Assembly: GCF_002950945.1 (NCBI RefSeq)
Contig: NZ_CP012673.1
Coordinates: 10,120,501-10,184,500, forward strand
Length of the DNA: 64,000 nucleotides
From: Sorangium cellulosum
GTDB lineage: Bacteria > Myxococcota_A > Polyangia > Polyangiales > Polyangiaceae
Direction of reading: 5' to 3'
Part shown: positions 46,281 to 54,125 of the stretch, in pieces
Layout: each line of letters opens with the position of its first letter
How positions within the stretch are numbered: the stretch's first letter is position 1
Notes under the pieces: model-generated
Told to the model about the DNA's origin: nothing
The model's database searches: none
What the model saw: the letters and a program-made list of their open reading frames with translations, nothing else
Made by a program: the position numbers and the translations under genes

Positions 46281-47273
46281 ATGACGGATGAGCTTCTTTC
46301 ACCAGACGCCATAGGAACTCTCCGGGAGGCCCTCTCGTGGAAGTACCCGACCGACGCGGAGGCGCGCCGGTTTGTGGCCGACGTGCGGCTCGACCCGAGA
46401 CGCATCACCTTCCACGGCCGGGCCGATCTCACATGGTTCAGCATCCTCGAAGAGGCACAAAAGCGGGGCGCATCGTCGGTACGCGCAGTGCTCGACCGCG
46501 CCACCAAGGAGTATCCGGAGGACGAAGTGCTCGCGCGTCTGCGCGACGGGGCCGCGGTGCGCTACGCCGAAGGGCCGAGCATCGCCGCCGTCCCGTGGCG
46601 GGGTAGCGGCGGTCCGCCGCTCGAGAAGATCCTCGGCACGCAGAGCTCGCTCGTCCCCGTGAGCTACCTCGAGATCGGCATCCGCCGCGCTCAGGCGGTC
46701 GCGCGCATCCAGGTCTCCGACGGCTCGCTCGGAACGGGCTTTCTCATCCCGGGTGACCTCCTGGTCACCAATCACCACGTCCTCGGTGACCGAGGCGCCG
46801 CTGCCGACGCAATCGCCCAGTTCAACTTCCAAAAGACGGTCGACGGCCGCGACGCGGAACCGGAGAAGTTGTGCTTCGACCCCGACGCCTTCTTCGTTAC
46901 TTCCAGCGACGACGACTGCACGATCGTCAAGGTCGCGGGCGAGCCCTCCGCACGCTGGGGGACGATCGCGCTCCAGCCTGCCAGGATCGAACTCGGCGAA
47001 CGGATCAACATCATCCAGCACCCCGGCGGTGACCAGAAGCAGCTCTCGTTCTTCCACAACCTGGTTGTTTACGTGGGCGAGGGCCGCGTGCAGTACCTGA
47101 CCGACACGCTGCCTGGCTCATCCGGCTCGCCCGTCTTCAACAAGCACTGGGAGCTCGTCGCGCTGCATCACAGCGGCGGATGGCTCCTCGAGCCAGGAAC
47201 CAAGGACCGCTTCTTCCGCAACGAAGGGATCCATGTCGATCGGGTGGTGGATGTGCTCCGCAGGTGCCGCTGA
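46281..47273 (+). CDS. Effector-associated domain fused to a trypsin-like serine protease
   Basis: ATG 46281 sits 8 bases after GGAGG; upstream ATG 46266 lacks a site. The 330-residue protein has an N-terminal EAD1-like helical domain (residues 5-85; TLREALSWKYPTDAEARRF to ATKEYPEDEVLARL), a linker, then a trypsin-like protease with His in TNHHVLG, Asp in SSDDDCTIVKV and the catalytic Ser in PGSSGSPVF. No signal peptide, so it acts in the cytoplasm. The shared domain implies recruitment by the preceding WD40-NTPase. Fifty bases separate the two genes. Confidence 0.87.
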   Translation: MTDELLSPDAIGTLREALSWKYPTDAEARRFVADVRLDPRRITFHGRADLTWFSILEEAQKRGASSVRAVLDRATKEYPEDEVLARLRDGAAVRYAEGPSIAAVPWRGSGGPPLEKILGTQSSLVPVSYLEIGIRRAQAVARIQVSDGSLGTGFLIPGDLLVTNHHVLGDRGAAADAIAQFNFQKTVDGRDAEPEKLCFDPDAFFVTSSDDDCTIVKVAGEPSARWGTIALQPARIELGERINIIQHPGGDQKQLSFFHNLVVYVGEGRVQYLTDTLPGSSGSPVFNKHWELVALHHSGGWLLEPGTKDRFFRNEGIHVDRVVDVLRRCR

Positions 47274-47371
47274 GATACGGAGCTCATTACCTGCCGACAA
47301 AGGTGAGCGAGCATCCTCAACGGGCAATCTCCAATAAGTCTCGCAACCGTTCCGTCTTTCGGAGGTGCACG

Positions 47372-48976
47372 ATGGTGAATCGAGTGATCCTTCTCTCGGG
47401 GCCTGTAGCGTCCGGCAAGACGACGCTCAGCGATGCGCTGGTGAACCGGTACCGGTTCAAGCGGCTCAAGACCCGCGATCTCATCCACGCGATGGCGGGG
47501 ACGGCGGCAGAGCGAGGGGCGCTCCAGGACGCCGGAGAGCGGCTGGATCGCGAGACTGGCGGGCTGTGGGTCGCCGAGGCGCTGACCAGGTCGGTTTCGC
47601 AGCTCGGGGAGAACGTGACGGTAGTCGTGGACGCGGTGCGAGTCGAGGCTCAAGTTGACGCCATCCGAAGGGCGTTCGGCCTCCGTACGACCCACGTGCA
47701 CCTCACGGCCTCCGACGGCATTCTCGCGCAGCGGTACCGGGACCGAAACCGTGCGGTGAAAGAGTTCACATCATACGAGGAGGTGCGCGCCAACGCGACA
47801 GAGAGCGGGATCGAAAAGCTCAAATATATCGCAGATATCGTGATCGACACCGCGCGAAGCTCTCCTGAGGACGTCTTCGTCCGCGTCGCGAGCCACCTCG
47901 GGCTCTACGGCCGAGGCGTCGAGCAGGTCGTCGACGTGATCGTGGGCGGTCAGTACGGTAGTGAGGGCAAGGGGCACATCGCGTCGTATCTCGCGCCCGA
48001 GTACGATCTCCTCGTCCGGGTCGGCGGACCGAATGCAGGGCACACGGTGTACGAGGAGCCGGAGCCGTACACTTTCCACCTCCTCCCCTCGGGCACCCGG
48101 CGCTCCGAGGCGAAGCTCGTGCTCGGTCCCGGCGCCACCCTCGACGTGGATACTCTGCGCAAGGAGATCGCGGACTGCCGGGTGCCACAGGGCCGGCTTT
48201 TCATCGATCCGCAGGCCATGGTCATTGAGGCGGCCGACATCACGTTCGAGGCAGAGAAGCTCACCGGCTCGATCGGCTCGACCGGACGAGGCGTGGGGGC
48301 GGCAACATCGCGCAAGATCCTGCGGACGGCGGCAGCCCCGCCGGTCCGTCGCGCTCTCGACGTGCCGGAGCTTGCGCCCTACATCCGGCCGACGCGGGAG
48401 GTACTGGACGACGCGTTCTCTTCAGCCAGTCGGATACTGCTTGAAGGGACGCAGGGCACGGGGCTAAGCCTGCACCACGGCCAGTACCCGTTCGTCACCT
48501 CACGTGATACGACCGTGAGCGGCTGCCTCGCCGAGGCTGGCATCGCTCCGAGCCGGGTACGCAAGACGATCATGGTCTGCCGAACCTATCCCATCCGGGT
48601 ACAGAACCCGGTCGGCGGGACATCCGGAACGCTGGCACGCGAGCTTGACTGGGACGAGATCGCGAGGCGCTCCGGCATCGACGTCGAGGAGTTGCGAAAG
48701 GCAGAGAAGACCTCGACGACGAAGCGTAACCGGCGCGTAGGCGAGTTCGACTGGGCCCTTCTGCGGAGCGCGGCGAGCCTCAACGGACCGACCGACGTCG
48801 CGCTGACCTTCGTCGATTACATCCATATCGCAAACAAGAACGCCCGCCGCTTCGAGCAACTCACACCGGAAACCATCCGCTTCATCGACGAGGTTGAGCG
48901 CGTGACATCAGCACCCGTATCGCTCATCACAACAAGGTTCCACTTGCGCAGCATCGTCGACCGGAGGAGGTGGTGA
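47372..48976 (+). CDS. P-loop kinase fused to adenylosuccinate-synthetase (PurA/PurZ-like) domain
   Basis: ATG 47372 follows GGAGG. The 534-residue protein has an N-terminal kinase (VILLSGPVASGKTTLSDAL; resembles deoxynucleotide monophosphate or dephospho-CoA kinases) to about 185, then a complete adenylosuccinate-synthetase domain: GGQYGSEGKGHIASYL, GGPNAGHTV, EGTQGTGLSLHHGQYPFVTS. In ordinary PurA the first motif has Asp (QWGDEGKGK) acting as general base; here it is Ser. I recall a Ser at this site from phage PurZ, which makes the diaminopurine precursor. Product could be a modified nucleotide; substrate unknown. Ends in TGATG overlapping the next start by one base. Confidence 0.85.
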   Translation: MVNRVILLSGPVASGKTTLSDALVNRYRFKRLKTRDLIHAMAGTAAERGALQDAGERLDRETGGLWVAEALTRSVSQLGENVTVVVDAVRVEAQVDAIRRAFGLRTTHVHLTASDGILAQRYRDRNRAVKEFTSYEEVRANATESGIEKLKYIADIVIDTARSSPEDVFVRVASHLGLYGRGVEQVVDVIVGGQYGSEGKGHIASYLAPEYDLLVRVGGPNAGHTVYEEPEPYTFHLLPSGTRRSEAKLVLGPGATLDVDTLRKEIADCRVPQGRLFIDPQAMVIEAADITFEAEKLTGSIGSTGRGVGAATSRKILRTAAAPPVRRALDVPELAPYIRPTREVLDDAFSSASRILLEGTQGTGLSLHHGQYPFVTSRDTTVSGCLAEAGIAPSRVRKTIMVCRTYPIRVQNPVGGTSGTLARELDWDEIARRSGIDVEELRKAEKTSTTKRNRRVGEFDWALLRSAASLNGPTDVALTFVDYIHIANKNARRFEQLTPETIRFIDEVERVTSAPVSLITTRFHLRSIVDRRRW

Positions 48977-49750
48977 TGGGCGTGACCCGCGAAACACTCG
49001 CGATGCTTTACCCTCGCCTCTATCACATGGCCGAGGCCGGAAGCTGGCCTGGAATCATGCGTCACGGACTGCTAAGTACGAGCGCGCTCCTGGACCTCTT
49101 TGAGTTTCATGGACCGAAGCGAGACGCCATCGAGTCCGCGCACCGGCCTAAATCGCTCACAATCACGCACCCGGTGCACGGGAGGGCGGTCATACGGGAC
49201 CAGAAGCCCATGAGCGACAAAGCGCTCCTGCGCGCCCTCGGGGGCAGCCTCTCACCGACCGAGTGGTACCGGCTTCTGAATGGAATGGTTTTTTTCTGGC
49301 TGACCGAGAAGAGGCTCAAGCGCCTGCTCGAAGCCGTAGAATATCGTGACAAGGGACAGACAGTGCTCACGATTGACACGGCGCGGCTCCTCGAGCGTCA
49401 CGAGCATCGCGTTCGGCTCTCGCCGATGAACAGCGGAAACACGAGGCCCTACCCCCACCCTCGCGGACGCGACACCTTCCTTCCGCTCTCGGAGTACCCG
49501 TTCGAATCAAGAAGGAAGCGCGGCCTCGAGCCTGCCGTCGAGCTTACCGTAGAATACTCGGTCCCAGACATTCGTGATGTCGTCTTGCACGTCGAGGAGA
49601 CTCCCCGCAGGACAGGTCGAAGAGTTGGAGCCGGGCGACACGGTCGAGTTTGATCCCGAGGAGTGTGGTGCGCGCCCGCTCCGAGCCAGATGCGCCCAAG
49701 CCGCCTCGGGACGCATTTCAAAAACAAAATCAGGCACGCTCATCCGGTGA
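48976..49750 (+). CDS. DUF7002/DarT-like protein, probable frameshift near the 3' end
   Basis: ATG 48976 follows GGAGGAGG. The frame ends at 49653 (225 residues). It carries LYPRLYHMAEAGSWPGIMRHGLLSTSALLDLF, a motif like the N-terminus of ADP-ribosyltransferases such as DarT, then HPVHGRAVIRDQ and RLLNGMVFFWLTEKRL. I know it as a DUF7002-type family, activity unproven. At 49604-49608 a run CCCC breaks the frame: dropping one C gives a natural tail (GQVEELEPGDTVEFDPEEC) to the stop at 49748-49750. Coordinates cover the restored gene. It is translationally coupled to the kinase-synthetase gene. Confidence 0.65.
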
Positions 49751-49760
49751 GAGTCAATCA

Positions 49761-51305
49761 ATGCCATGTTTCAACGTTTTCCGAATCTATTCACAGCAGA
49801 AGCCGCAACTATGCTCGCTCCTTAGGGCAAGGGGCCTCGTTCCGACCGACACAAAGACCGTTACCGAAAACGGAACCACCTACCTGTACGAACTCTACTT
49901 TACAACCAACCCTACAAAACGACCCGTGAAATGGGTCAATGAGCTACAAAAACACTTCTCTTTAGGCACCTTCGACGTCGAATCATACTCCGCAGTCCTG
50001 CTCATCAGTTTTCTTAACAGCACCTACGCGGTCAGTTTCGGCTCCTCCCACTTCATCGTGTCAAAATTTGCCGATCTCGACTTCGGCATCGAGATTGCAT
50101 CTAGACTGCTTTCGACCTATAAAACGAAGAACTCCAGAGAGTTTGGCAGAGTAAGAACTAAGAGTATAGAGACATATCAATCGGCAGATGAGCTCTCATT
50201 CGAGCCGGGCGAAGCCGTCAACTATATAAAGGGTGCACCAGTAGACGTTCGTGAGTGGGGCAAGAACCTAAGCTGCGGCCAATCGGTCCAGATGCGAAAA
50301 AGAACCCTCTCCGTGCGAACTCTTCACAACACCTGCCACCGCTTGGAAGATGCACTCTCGCTACCAATTCGAAACCGCTTCCCAAAGGCTGTCTCAATCA
50401 AAGACCATGCCAAATGCCAGGCTCTCAATCAGCAGCTAATAGCTGACATGCAAGCAGGACATTACATGGTATCGATATCGCAGCAACAGCTATCAGGAGT
50501 GGCGTTCCTTTTTGCCGATCAGTACGACTTCGTGTGCGCTACAGGCAGCAACACGTTTGCCGTTGATGAAAACCTCTCACTGGCAAAACTCCGAACTATT
50601 GTCAGGAAGTACTTTGCCGGTGACTATCAGGCACTGCTGGCCGCAACCGTAGAGGCGCAGGAGGACGGAAAGCGTGCATTCTCCAAGCCGTTTATCAGTT
50701 TCGTTGATTATATAGATACCCAGAACAACTACTACCTCGAAGACGGTAAGTGGCATCAGTTTGACAGCAACTACCTCGGAAACATCCGCAGCGAAGTAGA
50801 CAAGCTGACGCTAGAGTTCTCCACCGAAATGCCAACATTCGATGAGAACAGCTACAGCACGTGGCTTTCCGCTCAGCCCCCTGGACAACAGCAGAAATAC
50901 TACCGGGAAAGATACTTGAACGAGCTTCTCGAGAGCAAGTTCAACTATATCAACCACGATCGGTCATTCCAACTGTTCGAACGAGCCACGGTCGAAATCA
51001 CGGATCTTCTGAAGGATGACACCATATACATCGTAAGGATTGGAAAACCTCGAAAACTGAGCTACGCAATTGATCAAGCAGCCGCTTCGATCCGCGTTCT
51101 TGAGCGACAGGGATTCCATGTTCCTGTTAATCGTAGAAAGCAGACTGTTAGAAAGATTTGCCTGTGGCTCTTTCTTGAGCGCCAGAAGAAGATTGCCCGG
51201 ATAAGCGAGATTAACTCGCTGATTTTTCTCATGAAACTGGCAAACTGGCGCAAGGCGGTGCTGCTTAGCGGCCTGCAAGCTGAGGTTCGGGTGAGCTACA
51301 GGTAA
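49761..51305 (+). CDS. TIGR04141/DUF6119-like sporadically distributed protein
   Basis: ATG 49761 (MPCFNVFRIYSQQKPQL) is the best start, 10 bases after the restored stop of the previous gene. The 514-residue product is beta/helix mixed and has the order of the sporadic family TIGR04141: FGSSHFIVSKFADLDFGIEIA, TKSIETYQSADELSFEPG, RTLHNTCHRLEDALSLPI. The family occurs in islands with defence genes; its activity is unknown to me. Base composition is strikingly AT-richer (many A/T third positions), so it was probably acquired from a different donor than its neighbours. Last gene of the operon. Confidence 0.7.
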   Translation: MPCFNVFRIYSQQKPQLCSLLRARGLVPTDTKTVTENGTTYLYELYFTTNPTKRPVKWVNELQKHFSLGTFDVESYSAVLLISFLNSTYAVSFGSSHFIVSKFADLDFGIEIASRLLSTYKTKNSREFGRVRTKSIETYQSADELSFEPGEAVNYIKGAPVDVREWGKNLSCGQSVQMRKRTLSVRTLHNTCHRLEDALSLPIRNRFPKAVSIKDHAKCQALNQQLIADMQAGHYMVSISQQQLSGVAFLFADQYDFVCATGSNTFAVDENLSLAKLRTIVRKYFAGDYQALLAATVEAQEDGKRAFSKPFISFVDYIDTQNNYYLEDGKWHQFDSNYLGNIRSEVDKLTLEFSTEMPTFDENSYSTWLSAQPPGQQQKYYRERYLNELLESKFNYINHDRSFQLFERATVEITDLLKDDTIYIVRIGKPRKLSYAIDQAAASIRVLERQGFHVPVNRRKQTVRKICLWLFLERQKKIARISEINSLIFLMKLANWRKAVLLSGLQAEVRVSYR

Positions 51306-51717
51306 AATGCGGCAATCTAGTCGCAGGTCTCCTAATGCATCGATGAGGGCGACGAGCAACTCCGCGACGACTGTCGGTGCTTCTCCGTCTTTCGCGGCTT
51401 GCTATCGCTGGGCTGGCACGGGTCAGCATCAGACCGTACGGCCAACTGTTTTAACTGGCTAAGTCCGGCAGTGTCCATGCCCACGAAAGCCGCGGCTCCG
51501 TCGCGACGAGGATTCTGAGCGCTGCACGCGGCTGCTCGGCGTCTCGAAAGGTTGCCCGTGGCGGCGCGAGTCTTGGTGAAATTGTATTTTCCGACCGTTC
51601 ACATGCCAATAGAGACATCAAGCATGGGATCGTGGCGCTTCATCCGGAACTCCTCCTCGTAAGCGCTCGGCGACATGGCATCTGATGGCAACGCCCCGAT
51701 CAAGGCCGCGCCAGATC
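51306..51717. other. Downstream stretch, no gene recognised
   Basis: About 410 bases after the TIGR04141-like gene. On the minus strand 51675-51607 could encode a short peptide (MSPSAYEEEFRMKRHDPML) that vaguely resembles the start of an IS3-type orfA; it is too short to call. No hairpin terminator evident. Confidence 0.4.
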
Positions 51718-52119
51718 TCACCGTCCCCTCCGCTCGCGCTCACGGGCGAGGTCGAGCACATCGGCCGCAACCTCGCCCTGCGGTGGCGTCGGCCCTCCGA
51801 GCAGCCGCCCGATCGCCTCGTGCGCGACGCGCGCCGACTCGACATCGCCCGCCACAATGGCCGCCGCCAGCCCCTCCCCGAGCTGCACAAGCAGCATCGC
51901 CCTCACCGACGCCCCTCTCGCTCCCACCCCTTCCCCAACACGCTCTCCCCCCGCCCCGCTCCCCCCGATCGAATCGTCACGCGCCCCCTCCGAATCGTCA
52001 CACCCCCGCTCCAACCGCCTCGATCCGTCGCCACCCCCGTCCGATTTCCCCGGCAATTCCCCCGCTTCGCCCCTCTTCCCCCGCCCCAGACCGCCTTTTA
52101 AATCCACCGCGTCTGCCAT
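51718..52119 (-). CDS. Small hypothetical protein whose start codon lies in the att core
   Basis: The 133-residue ORF begins MADAVDLKGGLGRGKRGEAG; the first eight residues are encoded by the tRNA-Leu-derived attachment sequence (ATG at 52119). A low-complexity Gly/Asp/Arg/Ser stretch follows, and the C-terminal 60 residues are a clean helical domain (LLVQLGEGLAAAIVAGDVES, then ARVAHEAIGRLLG). The integrase frame upstream runs into it without a stop, so it can also be the C-terminal tail of a 655-residue fusion. Confidence 0.55.
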   Translation of the reverse strand: MADAVDLKGGLGRGKRGEAGELPGKSDGGGDGSRRLERGCDDSEGARDDSIGGSGAGGERVGEGVGARGASVRAMLLVQLGEGLAAAIVAGDVESARVAHEAIGRLLGGPTPPQGEVAADVLDLARERERRGR

Positions 52120-52138
52120 TTCGGCACGGGGCCAAGTG
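52096..52138. other. Attachment site 2 (partial tRNA-Leu copy)
   Basis: This is the 43-base tRNA-Leu 5' half repeated from 17069-17111 (one difference: TTCGGCACG against TTCGCCACG). It has no tRNA 3' half on its left. It marks the right end of the 35-kb island and the left end of a second element. Confidence 0.8.
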
Positions 52139-53337
52139 TTTGAATTTATTAGTAATTTTCGCCTCGCCGTCCCGCCCTCACCCTCCTCCGTGCCGTTTCC
52201 CGTGACGTTTCCCCCGAGCTTGGGGACCGCCTCGGCGAGGGAAGCTAGCTCGCCAAGGCCCAGCTCTGCAAACGTCCTGGCCGCCCGGCGATACCTCTGG
52301 ATCACGATGGAGCTCCGGTGCCCGGTCCGGTCGGCGACCCAGGTCTCGCTCCGGCTGTTCGCCAAGGCGACCGTGATGAAGGTCGAGCGCGTGTCATGGG
52401 CGCGCACCTGCTGACGCTCGTCGGAGTCCTCGAAGAGCTCCGGGCGATCGATGCCGGCGAGCTGGAGGTGGGCGCGGAATCGCTCGGCGGCGTGCTCGAC
52501 GCTGAAGCGCTCGCCCTCCTCGTTGATGAAGAGTGGCGCGGAGGGAGCTGGGGTGCCGCGGAGCGCGAGCCATGCGCGCAGCGCCTGCGGCACGCCGGGG
52601 GACAACGCCCACGCGCGCGGGTCGTTCGTCTTGATCTTCTCGAGGCGCAGCGCGCCGCGATTGAGGTCGACATCCTGCACCTGCAGGCGCGCCGCCTCGC
52701 TGATGCGCGGGCCCTCGCGGTTAAGGAAGCCCCAGAGGACGCGCCAGCAGAGCTGGATCGCGGTGCACGCCAGGAGGCGCGCGTCCTCGTCCGGGTAGAG
52801 GCACGCTTTCACCTTCGCGGAGCCGAGTTTCGGGAGGAAGCCGCGGGGGAGCGGGTTCGCCGCGAGGAGACGGCAGGGGAAGACGGCCATCGCCATGAGC
52901 CGGTGTAAGAGCTGCGCGATGTGACAGCGCGACGCGGGCGACATCGAAGGAAGCGCGCGCATGACGCGCTCCGCGTCGTCGAGCGTGAAGGACGCGATGG
53001 GGACGCGGCCGGCGATCGGGTAGATGTGACGGTCGAAGCGGTAGACGTCTTGCTCCACGCTCCGCTTCGGCTTGACGTGGTCGGGGACCATGCGCGCGAG
53101 CTCGCCCGAGGTCCAGAGCTCGCCGAACTGCTGGAGGGTGACCTGCTTCGGCACCGAGCTCGCGCGAGGACTACCTTCGCTTGCGCGCCGCCCTTGCAGA
53201 TGACGTCGACAGCCGCGATGACGTCGCGGAGCGCCCTGCCCTCGCGTGCCGCAGCACGCTCCAGCAAGGCGACGATCGCGTCGCGCGTGACGTTGCGCGA
53301 CGCGCGCAAGCGTGCCGCCAGATCGGCGATGAGCTCC
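52139..53337 (-). pseudogene. Tyrosine recombinase copy 2, catalytic domain intact, 5' part damaged
   Basis: The catalytic domain looks complete: Arg in REGPRISEAARLQ, HxxR in RAHDTRSTFITV, His in RTGHRSS and the Tyr nucleophile in IQRYRRAARTF. A core-binding domain (QQFGELWTSGELARMVPDHV) precedes it. Upstream, part of the N-terminal domain (AELIADLAARLRASRNVTR) is in another frame from 53160 on, and the first 50 residues are missing because a deletion fuses it to element DNA at 53338. There is no stop before the att site. It could function only if the frameshift is an artefact or a short internal start suffices. Confidence 0.8.
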
Positions 53338-53548
53338 GCAGCTGTGCCGACTCGGCAGGCGTCGCGGCAGCCTCCACGAGGAGCGACGTCGCTTCGGCCT
53401 CGCAGGATTCGCCGGAGCACACATCCCGCAGCGCCGTCGCCCACGCGGCTGCCGTCGTGGCCTTGAATGTACCGGCACGAGTACCCACGCCGAAGCCCGA
53501 TCGGCGCGACGCTGTCTGCTGGACTCCAACCATGTTACGCTGCCCGGC

Positions 53549-53881
53549 GTGCGTAAGCGCACGACCGCCGAGCTCGCCTCCGTGAACGTCGCTTCACTCG
53601 CCGGCGCCATTCGACGCGGCGAGGTCGACACCGATGTCGAGCTCGACCTCGTCGGCGAGCATCTCGTGCTGGCCGGGACGATCACCCTGCCGATCGAGAC
53701 GACCCGATTGGCTTCAAGCGGCCTCCGGTTCTGGGCGCATTGCCCCGGGTGCTCCGCACGAGTGGCCGTGCTCTACGTCGATCCGCCGGGCCTGCTCTGC
53801 CGCCGCTGCGCCGGGCTCGTCAAACCCTCGACACGGCAGCGCCAGCAGCGTCCCGAGGAGCGTGTTCTCGAGCAGGCGATC
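53549..53881 (+). pseudogene. Zinc-ribbon gene copy 2, interrupted by IS66-type and IS21-type elements
   Basis: The first 110 codons equal those of the 18399-19040 gene (MRKRTTAELASVNVASLAGA; CPGC and CRRC pairs). At 53882 an IS66-type element cuts it; the next 75 bases reappear at 58808-58882, where an IS21-type element follows, and the C-terminal part is at 61870-62007. The remaining open frame extends into the IS. Confidence 0.85.
53874..53881. repeat. Target-site duplication, left (AGGCGATC)
   Basis: AGGCGATC precedes the IS66-type left end and is repeated at 58808-58815 directly after the right end; the uninterrupted copy at 18724-18731 has it once. An 8-bp duplication is typical of IS66. 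Confidence 0.9.
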
Positions 53882-54125
53882 GTAACCGCCCGGCGGGCGT
53901 CATCTTGCATCGTCGCGGTCCCGCGAGCACGCTCCGCCGTTTCTCCGATGCCCGCAGTGCGCGTGCGTTTGCTGACGGCGAGCTCCCCGTGGAGTGGTGC
54001 GTGGCCGAGCCGCGACCGTCCGCGGTCAGACCCGACCCTACCGCCGCAGAGCGGCGGACGGCGGACGGCGGCGCTGGCGCCCCGCGGCCCAGTTCGAGCT
54101 GCGCCTGCCGCAGGAGGGGCTCGGC

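Noticed and set aside
17021..52138. Integrative conjugative element
   Set aside because: No relaxase, coupling protein or type IV secretion genes are seen; the HerA-like ATPase is not a conjugative coupling protein by context.
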